From the NCBI GenBank assembly GCA_026120185.1, contig JANUWF010003367.1, forward strand, positions 3,945,228-4,009,227: 64,000 nt of DNA, written 5' to 3'. Every line of letters begins with the position of its first letter. Position 1 is the stretch's first letter. This document shows positions 32,286 through 44,528 of this stretch, piece after piece. Both the position numbers and the translations under genes were made by a program. The notes under the pieces were generated by a model. That model was not told where the DNA came from and ran no database searches. It saw nothing but the letters and a program-made list of their open reading frames with translations. Source of the DNA: Voacanga thouarsii (lineage: Eukaryota > Streptophyta > Magnoliopsida > Gentianales > Apocynaceae).

Positions 32286-34590
32286 GGATAGGGACAGGGA
32301 ATAGAAGCACAGAAGAGAGCGAAAATTGAAGGGAAAAGGAGGATGTGGTTGGTGTGTGGTCGGTGGGGGAACCTGTACCAAAAACTAAGATCAACAATCA
32401 GAGGGGAGGATGGGATGCCATTTTAAAAATAAAAACAGACCAATAAATCCAAGATTTCTTCAAGATGGAAACCAATTACCAATGTCTAAAAATAATTTGT
32501 ATAGTTTCCAATGGCAAATCCTGTCTTACCAATCACTAGAATAAGTTGGACAATTGGAGGAGCTCATCTTCATCGTTAAGAAGACAAGCTAATATTAAAC
32601 GATAAAGAATTGACCGTAGTAGGAGATTCAGTAGAAACCAAACTAATCAATGTATTGAATTTGCTTACTTCAAGTGGAGAAGACCAAGGGCTTCCCGCAA
32701 ATCTTCTAATGCCAGTAATTGCATCCACTAAATGTGCTAGCTAAGAACTATTAAGTAGGACCACTCAATAATATTGTAATACTTTGACCAATTTCATAGC
32801 TTTTGCACTAAACATGCATCACACAAAATAAAGCCAATATGGCCACAGAATAATGCATTGATTGGCCACATTTCAACATAATCTAGAGCAAGTTGTGCAA
32901 AACAACAAAGGGTGATTCTACTTCGACTCAAACCATAAAGAACGATAGGAGGACACAATAAAGCATTATATGTGGCCTCACGAGTCCAAAATCTCATACA
33001 AAACTCAAATTATGTTGAATCACATAAAGAATGTGTTTTGGAATTAGGTCTACCACGAATAAGAGTATCATTATTGATTGTGCTCACTTGGATAGTATCC
33101 CAGTTGCTCTATCTGCCACTTTTATGAGGGGCAACATGGTGGTGAGATAGAGTATATTGCTACAAAATTTTACATCCAAATAAGAAACAAAGCATGCAAG
33201 TTGCAGTTTTAAGCAACTCTATATAGATATATGTAATAATCCTATGATTGAAAGAGATAGGAACTCATAATGCCAAACGGTTTAAGGAAGTTTTTGCTTA
33301 AACAAAGCATGCAAGTTGCAGTTTTAAGCAATTCTATATAGATATATTTAGTAATCCTATAATTGAAAGAGATAGGAACTCATAATGCCAAAAGATTTAA
33401 GGAAATTTTTACTTCCTACTGGAGCATTAAGGAGATAAGCAAAAGAAAAGGACAAAAACCTTAGTATATCCAACTGCCAAAAGGCATGGGCATTCCAAGG
33501 CTCATTCCTACAATAGAGGACAAACTAATATTGGTTCAAACTATTCATTTGATCAGCACTCTGATGGAGTAAGTTCATTTGATCAGTAAGTCAAAATCAG
33601 ACAATTAATTCGGCAATAATTAAAGCTAATAGAAAACACTAATCCTGTTGATTGATAGGGTTGGAGGGTGGGGAAGCCCATGAATGAATTATACTCCGCA
33701 CAATTATGGAAAACCTTGGACTTGAGCTTGATTTTTGTACATGATAACAACCTTAAAAATAACTATCCCCAAGTTCATGAAGACAAAATAAAAGTTCAAG
33801 AGAAAAAAAAGAAAAGCACAGTTAGTAAGTACCTCCATGCCTAAGTTTTCAATATATTTTCCCAAAAACATCTTGAAAGAATTTGCAAAAGATCACGGCT
33901 GAGGAGGAAAGTTTTCCAATTCCAACGAAAGTACGGGGTCCCAATCAAGATATGCAGAAAACTGAACAAGTTAAGAGTTGTATGGATATTTGTAAATGTT
34001 AAAGAAGTTCAAAACAAGGATAAAAAACAGAACTGCCCCAAACCTAAACGTGTAAGTGTATGTGGCAGCCTAACCTCCACAGTTAATAGACAACATTAAG
34101 CCAAACCAAATCTAATATATATTCAATAAACACAAACATAAGTAAAAGAGACAACTAAAATCAACTGATAATGAACTCATACCAATATCAAAAGCAGGCC
34201 CACTTTAGAGCGTACGCTAAAAGAAAAAACACAATAAACCAAGAAACAAAAAGAGTGAAACATCCATTCCTTCTGATCCAATCTAGATCAAACAAGCCCA
34301 ATAACATGCATGTGATGTGGTGCAAAAATGCTAAACTACAGAGAACAAAAAGGGAAAAATGAGTTTTAATAAGAAATTGAGAAGGTTTAAGTGAATCTTG
34401 GGAAGGATTGTGAAGGACTGAATAGTTATAGAATTAAAGAAAAGAATTGCACGCAAATCCAATCACCCAAACTAACATGCTTCTAAACAAAACCAATTAC
34501 AAATACATATCACGATCCATGTAATGGTTGATGCAAGTACCTGAGAAAAAAAAGCATAACCTGAAAAGGAAGCCACAGAAGAAGAGAGGA
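32286..34590. other. Gene-poor region with gene-like traces
   Basis: No intact gene was found. A - strand frame at 32794-32997 (beginning MRFWTREATYNALLCPPIVL) is not recognised. A direct duplication at 33185-33413 is listed separately. The rest is AT-rich with no motif. Confidence 0.4.
33185..33413. repeat. Direct tandem duplication, period 115 bp
   Basis: AAACAAAGCATGCAAGTTGC at 33185 recurs at 33300. Both copies run on through AGATAGGAACTCATAATGCC with a handful of substitutions. The copies are head to tail without a spacer. Confidence 0.85.
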
Positions 34591-34790
34591 AGAAATCCAC
34601 AGCTATGACCTAACCCAATAGCAAACCATAGAAATTTCCTTTTTCGACACCAGAAACACCCTTAGACACCTTCGGTGGACCTCTCGAACCATCACCAGGC
34701 TCTCTATAGCCCTTAATCGACACCTCTGAGGCAGTCATTTCCTTAGCCTTCTTTAGCTCATATCTCATCTCAAACTCCCCAACAACAAAA
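34590..34790 (-). other. Possible exon of an unidentified gene
   Basis: On the - strand an open stretch reads FEMRYELKKAKEMTASEVS, then GYREPGDGSRGPPKVSKGVS and VEKGNFYGLLLG. Its composition is balanced and less AT-rich than the flanks, as in real coding DNA. I do not recognise the protein. It may be another captured gene fragment like those at 31187 and 32148. Confidence 0.3.
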
Positions 34791-35283
34791 CAGAATCAAC
34801 TATAACAAAGAACCCAAAACAATTTCCCTTAAACTATCCAACCCAGCTTCTTCACCCTACAAAAAGTTCCTCAACAAAGCAAAAACCCACAAATTCCCCT
34901 CACTTCTCCTTCCATAATTGCATGCAAAGTAAACCCAGAACACCACCACCAGAACAAGCCCAGTTTCAAAACCAATAGAAGAATTCTTTGGGATTCAACA
35001 ACTTTTCCACCTTTTACAAAGAATGGGATCAAAGGAAGAAATTGATCATGATTTTATCATTCAAATATATATAAACATGCAGTTGATTTTTAAATTTTTA
35101 GGTTGTTTCAAAGCCACAGATCTACACAAAATAGGGGGCGCAAACACTCCGTGAACATCGATCCATCAAAGTTGAGACCACCGTTTGTGCTTAACTATTG
35201 AAAGGAAAAATGAAAGGATAAAAATGCCCCTGACTGACGAAAAATGAACAGTGGCACTCCAACTTATTTTCTATAGTGTATAT

Positions 35284-35285
35284 AA

Positions 35286-35324
<39 letters not shown>
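35284..35324. repeat. TA dinucleotide microsatellite
   Basis: About 18 uninterrupted TA units, beside the left end of the probable solo LTR at 35392. Confidence 0.9.
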
Positions 35325-35326
<2 letters not shown>

Positions 35327-35391
35327 TGCTATTTACAATTTCAATTATTTTGCATTCAGCACAATCAAAAAATAACCCTATTTCTAGGTAT

Positions 35392-36395
35392 TGTCACTAG
35401 TCGACCTGTGATAGTCCGCTTGCATGGGCAAGACCTTGCCCATGCCCAATCCAAGTGCCCGACGCACCACCAAAGCGCTCGTGTGTCTTCGGGCATGTTT
35501 AGGAAACCGAAAGGACCGAACGTTCTTAAGTGTACTTGGCCACTTCCTATGGTTAGGCCAAGTATGCCTAGGAACGTCTAGGACCTTGCCAAAGATGTCC
35601 TAAACATGTTTAAAGACACTCGAGTCTCACTAGCCGAAGGCCCAAGATGAAGGGTGATAGATGGCACGGGACAACCAAAGACTCCAGCCCATCGTGCACG
35701 ATGCCCGAGTGCCAGACCGAGACCGCACCGCGCACCAAGAGCCAGACGAGATCGTACCGCGTGCCCAGCGCCTGACAGTGCCACGCGCCCAAAATCGGCC
35801 CATGCCGTGCGCGCGCCCAGCAATAGCCGACGGCCAGAATTGTTGGCCCCTCCGTTTTCTTGTGTAAATATGTAGATAGGCTTTTCTTATATTTTTGTAA
35901 TTTTCCTAAGGCCTTGAAGGCCATGCATGTAAATTTTCATAATTAGATTTTTTGTATATAGGTCTAGAGAAAATCAACAAATTTTTCTCACCTCCTCGGA
36001 AAAACGGTATCTACTCTTGGAATTTGGGAAAAGTTTACCATGTTTATATTATAGGGGGCGTACATAAACGAGATCAGGTAGAAGCAAACTAAGTCGATTG
36101 TGAACATTGGTGTTACTCCTCACCAATACTTATTGTATATACTTTGTACTCACTTTCAATTCAATGAAATGACTACTTTCATGCAATCGGGTGCCGATTA
36201 ACTTTCGTTTTTATGCCGTTTTCATATCGTTCATTGCCGTTTTCAATCGTTTTCGTTGTAATTCACTTTGAAATCACTCAAACTCACCTTTAAGTGTCCA
36301 AAAGAGTTTGGAAGAGGCCGGTGTGATGTTGGCTTAGGCCTAGCTAAGTTACAGGCATCACGATTAGTCGGTTGTGGGAAAAACGACCCGTGACA
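35392..36395 (+). mobile_element. Probable solo LTR of a different (Gypsy-like) family
   Basis: The segment begins TGTCACTAGTCGACCTGTG and ends GACCCGTGACA, giving TG...CA ends. It is about 1 kb, with a GC-rich front half (35400-35860), then leader-like AT-rich sequence and a poly-pyrimidine stretch. No coding frame has a recognised domain; the overlapping ORFs at 35276-35924 come from the GC-rich part. Flanks GGTAT and GTACC are not a clean duplication, so the solo-LTR call is tentative. It borders the 3' end of the LINE. Confidence 0.45.
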
Positions 36396-36399
36396 GTAC

Positions 36400-37115
36400 C
36401 CATACATAGTAGATTATCGTTGTGAAGGCAAATGTCTTGACCTTGGATGGCCAGGCTGTGCCTCTAGCTTCCTCCATTAGGCATTTTACTCCACTCGGGA
36501 TGGTGGACATGTTCCATTTGAGACCTATCCATTGCTTCATGTCATTCCAAATCTATGATGTTATGGTCACCCAAAGAAAAGATGTGTATTAGTCTCAGGT
36601 TGGCTATGGCAAATAGGGCGAAAGGGATCATCAACAACTAAAGGAAGACAGTCTCTCCTCCTTAGCTTCCCTTTAATCTTGAACCAAACCATAAAAGCAT
36701 GCTTCGGTGTGAGAACATTGTTCCACATGGTTCTATGCCATGGTGCCACGGACCCTCAATTTCTGAAGTTGTCATAAGTTGACTTGGCAATTGGTTATGT
36801 TACCCCATCCCCATTATTCGTCAATATGGCTTCAGCCTGGTTAATTGATGACCCAGTGTTAGCTAAAATTCTGTCCCTGATTTGCAGTAGCCATTTGAAG
36901 AGTACATAGTCATTTTTCTTTGCCTTGGCCATCTAAATGGATACAGGACCAAGGTAGTGGTGATGAATCCGTTGTAACCATAAGGTTTGCTTGTTAACCT
37001 GTATATCCCTGAAAATCTTAGCCAAAAGAGCTTGGTTCCATATCGCTAGGTCTTTGATTCTAAGGCCCCATTCTTTCTTTGGTAAAAAAACCTCCCTCTA
37101 GGCAACTAGGGCCTA
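36400..37115 (-). pseudogene. LINE C-terminal region with zf-RVT-like domain
   Basis: On the - strand it reads REVFLPKKEWGLRIKDLAIW and NQALLAKIFRDI just after the solo LTR. Further on (36567-36749) comes MWNNVLTPKHAFMVWFKIKG, then KLRRRDCLPL and ETNTHLFFG, matching the zinc-binding domain that follows reverse transcriptase in plant LINEs. The first Cys of the finger appears changed, and stops occur throughout. Confidence 0.8.
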
Positions 37116-37119
37116 TTTA

Positions 37120-37799
37120 CGAAAGAATCACGAGAAAATAAAAGACGAAGCAAAAAATAATAATTTAAAATTTTTTTCGAGACAAAGTTTAAAAATATTT
37201 ACTTTTAGACTACTTAGATTGAATAACTGAAGGATTTGGGTTTGACAGAACGCTTTGATTTGTCACGATTACTTGTTCTGCAGAAATACTGGTCAAGCGT
37301 CATTTCCTTCGCATCAAATACACGCACCAAAATTGTTAACGTTTTAATCTTCCAAGGTATTCTCAAACCTCTTATAGATTATCAACTGGTGAAAGTAGAA
37401 TAATAGGTGAAAAAATAATTTTTTTGAAAAGATATTGAGAGAGCTATTATTTTTTTTCAAAAGAAAAAAATAAAAATTGGCGGCATAAAAAAATATAAAA
37501 AAAATCGAAAGCTATGCTATACATTGTTTTGCTCGGTTGACCCCAGAAATCCGTGAAACCAAGTTACCATGAAAACTCACGAAAAATCAAACTCATAGCT
37601 TTCCAATTTTTCCACCAATTTCCAAAACTACTTTTCCTATGGTCTTGTAAAAAGGAAATTCTTATATGCACCGGGTGCATATAAGAATTTCCCCTTGTAA
37701 AACCCGGGCAACCAAAACCAAATATAGCTTTCCAATTTTCACAAATTTCCAAAAGCTATCCCTTTTTTTTTTCTATTGTTTTGAAAAAACCCAGTCAAC

Positions 37800-37862
<63 letters not shown>

Positions 37863-39154
37863 CAAAAGCCTGGTCAACCAAAACAAAATAGTTTTCAATT
37901 TTTTTTAATTAGTTCAAAACTAATTAAATAACTCTCTTATTAATTAATTAATCTTCTTGGGCCTAATATAAAATTACCCAAGACAATTAATTAATAAATC
38001 AATTTAAATTAAATTGACCCAATAAATTATATTAATTAATTAATCCAATGGGCCCAATAAATTATTCTAATCCAAATAAATAATTATTAGATTCTTATAA
38101 TAATTTCGTCCAATATTAATTTCACCCAACAAGCCCATATAGTAAATTAAATTTACTAAGGTCATTTGAATTACTTTGGGGATCAAAAGACATATTATTT
38201 TTTACTACTAAAATTACCAAAATACCCTTACTAACAAATAGACGTATTTTATCATTTTAAATATTTAATTTATCACCATATAGAAATATTGACCCAAAAA
38301 TAATATTTCAAGCATGATGTCTTCTACATACAGGTGCAATGACGAAAATACCTTTTTATGTAACATCTGTCATTGATATATGAAAAATGTACTAACACCT
38401 TCCTCAATAATATATACCATCATTTGACAACTAATATGATAATTCATGACTTCTAATATGCACCAACTTATTTTCGAAAGCTACTCAAAAGCATACATAC
38501 TAAAATATATTTTCCAGGACCTTAGTTTATGTAGATTATTTTAGACGATTACAATGTGGTGATTTCTTTACTAAGTGAAGCATACAAACTCTATTGTATA
38601 AATCCGTCTTAATTAACTAGAGTTATATACTCAACGTACAAAGTTATTGACCTTGCATTAAAACCTCACCTATTATACATCAAAGTGCACAAATCTAACT
38701 TCACCAGACTACCAACTTATACTCAAATCTAAAGGTACTCGTCTATGCAGTAGCGGCGATAAACCAATATTTATTTATTATAGCACTTTTATAAAGATTA
38801 TTATTGCGTGGTCTAATTTTATGTATTTCAAATATACTTACACTATTGGTGTGGATAGACTACTCACAGGTCAAATGTAAACTATTCCCCATTTAGAAGC
38901 CATAGTATAATGATCTAAATTTTGACGAAGTACCAAATTCCATCAATTGATCAAGAACTTTTTTACTTGTATGTTAGTAGCCCATTATCTATACCTTTCT
39001 GTAAAAGGACGACAAAATCACGCAGATCACTTACTAACATACTTAGATCTTAATATGCAAATATATGTAAATAAATAATTATTAATGAATGAAATATTTT
39101 ATTAATTCTCAAAATATAGAAATACACAATCCATTTTAGGCATACATTTCAATA
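37120..39154 (-). mobile_element. Solo LTR, Copia family (LTR copy E), oldest copy
   Basis: On the - strand it starts TATTGAAATGTATGCC at 39154, a worn form of TGTTGGAATGTATGCC. It shares blocks with the other LTRs, such as TGACCCAAAAATAAT near 38290 and AACTAGAGTTATATACTCAAC near 38617. It is much more diverged. Flanks ATTTA (37115-37119) and GTTTA (39155-39159) fit a mutated 5-bp duplication. LINE protein reading continues across it. A long TA microsatellite lies within at 37804-37860. Confidence 0.78.
37804..37860. repeat. TA dinucleotide microsatellite
   Basis: About 28 TA units inside LTR copy E. Confidence 0.92.
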
Positions 39155-39159
39155 GTTTA

Positions 39160-40825
39160 GAGTTCTACAGAAACTTAAGATCCATTCTATTAATATGCTA
39201 TATGACCATCAAAAGGATGGGGGAACACCGAAAGCTAGAATATTCTATGCCCTTTAATACAGACCTCACTAACTCCAAATGTCCTGAGTACAACAAAGTG
39301 TTTGCTATCCATCTGCTAATGTTTCCCACTAACTTGTCGATCAACGACTTATAGAGTGTTACCTTCATTCTTCCTACTGCTATGGGTAGACCAAGATACA
39401 TGAATGGGAATTCACCAAACTAAAATCTAGTAATATCTGCCAATGCCTGCTTGTCTTGGTCTGAAACCCCTACTAAGAAAATGTTTGTTTCTGAACAATT
39501 TGCTAATAAACCCAAGATACCTTCAAACTAATCCAGGCACTTGCATAAGATACTAACAGACTTCTGGTCACCCTTTGAAAGTAATAAGATGTTGTCTACA
39601 AAGGCAAGGTGAGTGATGTCTAGTTGTCCACATTTTAAGATGAAATTTGAACTTTGATCCTAAAGTAGCAATTTTGATGCTCTTGGAAAGGTACTTTAAA
39701 CATATAACACAAAGCAACGGGGAAAGAGGGTCGCCTTGTCTGAGCTCTTTTTGGCCTTTGAAAAATCCATGAAGCACACCATTAATTAAAACCAAATATG
39801 AGACAGTCATAACACACTATTTGATCCATGCACGAAACCTGTGAGGAAACCCAAGCTCTTCTACTAAATCCATAAGAAAACACCAATTCATAATGTCAAT
39901 GCTTTTCGAATGTCTACTTTGATGACACATTTAGGGGAGCTCCTTTTGCGGGCATCGGATTTAAGGAGCTCTTGAGCTAGAAGAACGTTATCCACTAATA
40001 AACATTCCTCAATAAACATTGCCTAGGCGAGATTGATCATATATTCCAAGATCAGTTTTAATCTTCCTGCCAAAACCTTAGAGATGATTTTGTAGATGCT
40101 ATTATAGCACAAAATTAGTCTATAGTCCCCAACTCCATTCACATTATCAGATTTAGGAATAAGTGCTATAATGGTATGGTTGAGTTATTTGCACAATCGC
40201 CCTGCCATAAAAAACTCTAGGCATGCCTTAATTACTTGTTGGTCCACAACACTCCAACTTTTTTTAAAGAAAAAACCATTATAGTCGTCTGGTTCCAGAG
40301 CTTTACAATCACCAATTTCCCACAATGCATTCTTTATTTTCTCTAGTGTGATGTCCCTATCAAGGTTAATGGCTTGTTGTGGTGTCAACAGTATGGTCAT
40401 ACCTACACTGTGTTTTTGTTTAGTCTCTCATATTATCTGTCAATTCCTAGAAAAGCTCTAAAATAATCTACAAACTCCTCTGCTACCTCAATGGTACTGT
40501 TCATCTTAACTCTATCCACTTTCCTAACTAATGCAATGAAACTCCTCTTGGTATTGCGGTTCACAATTCCATGGAAAAATTTAGTGCATCTGTCTGCATT
40601 AGTAATGTAATTTGTCCTAGCCAACTGTTGATAGAACAATATTATGCATCTGCTAATTTCCAAGTCTTAGTTCTAGCTTCTTTCACCTGTTTAATCAAAT
40701 TGCTATCAGCTGGTACTAGGGTCAACTATGGCTGCAATTCTTCGACTACGTGCTTAGCCTTAGTTGCAGATGTGAATATATTCAGTATCAAAGTGCTTCT
40801 TGAATTCTTTCTTCAAGGCCTTAAG
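39160..40825 (-). pseudogene. LINE reverse transcriptase
   Basis: Successive - strand pieces read EISRCIILFYQQLARTNYIT and DRCTKFFHGIVNRNTKRSFI (40433-40663), LEKIKNALWEIGDCKALEPD with GFFFKKSWSVV (40185-40400), VCFMDFSK (about 39750), and LAFVDNILLLSKGDQKSV near 39600. The last should contain the catalytic FADD of LINE polymerases but reads FVDN, so an essential Asp is lost. FPFMYLGLPIAVGRMK and LVGNISRW follow (39198-39401). Several stops and frameshifts confirm it is dead. Confidence 0.88.
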
Positions 40826-42297
40826 TGTTGGGGATATGCCCTAAGAAATTTGTAATTTTCCTAATGTTATCTTGTGTTTTATAATAATATGAAGCATCTG
40901 TTTTCATAAATAGTGTATTTCGCTATATGGTCACCAAGTTTGTGACTTGAAAGTAAAACCCTATAACAAATAGAATGGCTATTCTTAAACTGGCTCTAAT
41001 CGATTGTTATTGATGAAAAAACAATAAACTAAGATTAGTATATTTATAACTTGATGGCTATGTTTTGTTGGTCGTAAATATATAAGATATTAAGTCAAAA
41101 TATAAATAAATATTAGAGAATGTTGGACATAAATCACAATGAGAGAGTATTTCATAGGACAAGTCATAAATACTTTTTTTCTAATAATGATATTTTAAGT
41201 TTTTCGACCTAAATTTATCATAGTTTCCTACTTGATGGATTATATATCTTGACATTGTCTTAAGTTATTTTTAACTAGATGATTGATAAGACTATTATTG
41301 GATATGGAATAAATCGGGGAGAAGAATATGAATGATTATAACTAAATTTGTCATTCTAATTATTGAAAGAGATATTCATTAACCCCTTGATAAGTTAAAT
41401 TGTTAAAATATATGATCGTGTCCAAATATATTAATAAAAGAATATTGATATCATTTATTTGAACAGTTTACTTAGAGATCAAGGAATAGATGATTAAGCT
41501 ATATAATGATAATATGTTCTATGTCTTATACTTGATTGTGGTATATATCGTGTGAACAAATGATTAAATATCAAATTATAGTTTGGTTAAAGAGATCACT
41601 AATATTTATTTTAACCTAAATAGGTATAATATTTTGTTAGACTATTTATAACTTATGAGTCATATAAATATGTTTGGGACACACCACTAGTATTAAATGA
41701 ACTTACAAGATCATGTACACATTAACAATTTTGGTTATTTTTCTTATGACCAGATTCGATGTATTTGAAAATTTATCCAGGTTCGATATATCTAAAGGAC
41801 GTTCAGATTCTTTGTATCTAATTTGATAGATTAATTAGTAAACTACCAAGATTACCTAAAAAGATAACCCTATTTTTGGAATTCGATTTTAAATAAATAT
41901 GATACGATATTGAGAGATGTTGTTGAGAAGAAGACTCCTAGACGAAGGAGATTTTCAGATGTTTCAGAACTTTAATATATCAAAATCAGTTGTTTGAATA
42001 TCTCTCTGACGACCTTGTTCTTCTTAGCATAGATAACAAAATAAAAACACCCTAGAAAAGTGAAATACCTCATTCCCGAGGCCCTAGCACTTCTTGATTT
42101 TGGACGTAATTTGTCATGTGCAATCAGTAGTAGGCGTTCACAAGAAACAGTGCATGCGGTCTGTTCTAAAAAGGATAGTATTCTACGAAGCCACCAAGGT
42201 ATAATATCCTAACTTAGTTAGTCATGCTATTTAACTTGGATCCTGGGAGGATTTCTAGAGGATATTTTTCATGTTTTGGACTCCTTGAAATCTTTCA
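40826..42297 (+). mobile_element. Solo LTR of a related Copia family (LTR copy F)
   Basis: It begins TGTTGGGGATATGCCC at 40826 and ends ...TTTCA at 42297. An exact 5-bp target duplication TTAAG flanks it (40821-40825 and 42298-42302). It is shorter (1472 bp) and its interior does not match the other LTRs well, so it is a different family or subfamily. LINE reading on the - strand resumes across it (CKKL on one side, KALKKEFKKHFDT on the other). Confidence 0.88.
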
Positions 42298-42302
42298 TTA
42301 AG

Positions 42303-43130
42303 TTTCTTGCAAGTGTTGTACTAGTTAGTCCTTCATAGTTCCACACTCCAACCTTGCGAGATAATATTCTTGAACTAGTCATTATCTACCCAAAAATTCA
42401 AAAACCCTGAAGGGTTTAGTTGGTTTGAAGGAAAGTTTTTGTAGAGTCCAAATGCCAAGAGAGTGGTCAAATATGCAACCCATAGGCATAAATTCAACTG
42501 TTGCCCTACAAGTTAATTGAAACCATAATTCATCCCCTATGATTCTATCCAACTTACACCATACTGATGTATTAGTCCAAGTATAGTAGACCCCAAAAAA
42601 AGGGAGCTCTTCAACGCCACATTCTGCACAAAAATTCCCAAAATCCTTTATTTCATACAAACTTAAAGACTCACCATTTAGTTTTTCCTAAACATTTCAG
42701 TAACAATTGAAATCCTCCATAAGGATCATAGGTCACTTATCCAAGATGCTATCTCTACCACTGTTAATCAAAGAGGTCTCCTTGCAACAATGATATGTAA
42801 TACACAGACAAAAGATAATTGAAAAAAATTTTGGGTGACCTAGCGTGTAATCTTACAATTGATAACCTATTCTGTTGACTGTATATCCTCTACGACTAGA
42901 GTATCCAAGTTCCAAAAGAGAAGTATTCTCCCCCCTATGGTGGCCTCGTAGGTTACGACAAAACCTCCACCCCATCAACTTAGATCCCATGATAGCTTCT
43001 ATGCTTTGCAAGAAGAGTTTGGTTTCAAGAATAACAAATAAGTCTACACAATATCTTTGACTATAGTCCTTAACACTATGTTGCTTAAGGGCTTTCATAA
43101 AGCCCCTAATGTTCCAAGATGCAATCTTCG
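42303..43130 (-). pseudogene. LINE endonuclease (apurinic/apyrimidinic type)
   Basis: On the - strand it starts near LHLGTLGAL (about 43110). It continues LLFLKPNSS, GGRILLFWNLDTL, then YEIKDFGNFCAECGVEELPF, FGVYYTWTNTSVWCKLDRII and GDELWF (42382-42660). These are the typical blocks of the L1-type endonuclease just before the polymerase. In-frame stops are numerous. Confidence 0.82.
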
Positions 43131-43559
43131 TAATTGACTAGATAGAGCCTCAATGGCTCTCATTTCATCTTCGTTTCCCCTTTTTTTCTTATTGTCATTC
43201 TTGCATATCCTTGCCACCACTAATTTGGCCATGCCCGATCCAATTACAATGGTTAGCTCTACATCATTCGGTTTTGCCGTTGCATTAACCAAGGTTTCAT
43301 CAATATGACTCGTTGCTTGGATTGGTGCCTTTCTAGTCGGCTCTTTGGACTTATCTCTGATCTTTATGCCACTATGTTTTGCTACTGGTGCTCTCTAGCC
43401 CTTTCTTATTATAGTCTTCTCCTGTATGCTCATGCTTGTCGAATTACCCTTCCCTACCCTGATTTCATCAGTATCCATTGGTGCCTTACCTTTATCCATC
43501 TTGGTCAGATTTTTCTTAGTCTTTTTCTTCAGCAAGTTCTAAGCTTTGACTCCTGAAGT

Positions 43560-44230
43560 TTAGGGTCCATTTATTCCCATATTTCTCCTATGCTGGTTTT
43601 ACTTTTCATTAATGTTCTGTTTTAGTCCAATGGCCTTTTTATTCACTGTTTTTCATATTGTTCATCTATTCTCCCAAGCATCCTTTAGTCATATGGCCAA
43701 ATCTATGATATTTTGAGCAGAAAGAAAGCTCATACTTGTATTTCACCTTAATGCTTGACTTTCCCTGAAGGTAGTTGAATAGGTATAGTCCAGGTCATTG
43801 GCTTGGAAACATCAACATCCACTAGGACTCAAGCATATAAGAGTCTTTCCATCCTTGCTATAAGCATGTCCCTTATGATGGTGTCCCCAATCTCTGTAGC
43901 AATGTTGATCAAGACTAACCGATTCTAGCAACCTAGCAATAGTGACGAGAGTGTGACCCATAATTGCATGATGCTAATAGCCTCTAAAGAGAAGTCAAAT
44001 TCTTTGAGCATCAATTTGAGCAATAGGATCCTATCACGCAGAATATGGTATCCTATGTCCATCATGATGGTGTCCCCAATCTCTGTAGCAATATTGATCA
44101 AGGTTGACTGATTCCAACAACCTAACGACAATGACGAGAGTGTGACCCACAATAGCATGATGCTAACCTAAGTCAAGTTCTCTGGCATCAATTTAACTAT
44201 TAGGATCCTACCATGTAGAATATGGTCACC
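43560..44230 (-). pseudogene. LINE ORF1 with zinc knuckle and internal duplication
   Basis: A - strand frame near 43680-43745 reads YKYEFSFCSKYHRFGHMTKG then C, a CCHC-type knuckle with its second Cys changed to Tyr. Preceding it (43745-43850) are DVSKPMTWTIPIQLP-like residues of the DUF4283-type ORF1 of plant LINEs. Upstream the sequence is duplicated: GTGTCCCCAATCTCTGTAGC occurs at 43881 and 44070 (period 189). Both copies keep GACGAGAGTGTGACCCA and ATAGCATGATGCTAA-like words. Confidence 0.7.
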
Positions 44231-44528
44231 CATTTAGGATTGTTTGTTTGTAATATTCTGTGTTAAATATAAAGATCAGCAACCCAATTGCATTTGCGTA
44301 GAAATAAGAGGGAAATGGCCATGCTTTGGTAAGCTCCGAAATTGTGTTTTTCCTCAGGAAACATCCCAAAAAAATCCAACAAAATAGAAACTCAGAGTGA
44401 CTACCACATCCTTGAAATCTATCTCATCAATCTTGATCATGGCCCCTTATCTCGGAATACTAGTAAGCTTCATGTCATTGTATTGTTCCATATTTTCTTT
44501 AACAAGACTGGCCCAAGTAGAGTTGTTA

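Larger units (their letters stand above)
36396..44525 (-). mobile_element. LINE (non-LTR retrotransposon), decayed, split by two solo LTRs
   Basis: Read on the - strand, the order is ORF1 with a zinc knuckle (about 43560-44230), endonuclease (42303-43130), reverse transcriptase (39160-40825) and a C-terminal zf-RVT-like region (36400-37115). That is the layout of plant L1-type LINEs. Solo LTRs occupy 37120-39154 and 40826-42297; the LINE protein reading resumes across each. Removing them leaves about 4.6 kb. Both ends are approximate, and no poly-A tail or target duplication was identified. Confidence 0.85.

Noticed and set aside
32794..32997. Possible exon MRFWTREATYNALLCPP on the - strand
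   Set aside because: No family recognised and no splice context seen; left as an untyped trace in the gene-poor region.
35276..35924. Frames on both strands in the GC-rich part of the probable solo LTR
   Set aside because: Mutually overlapping in several frames, Arg/Pro/Ala-rich, no known motif; explained by composition.
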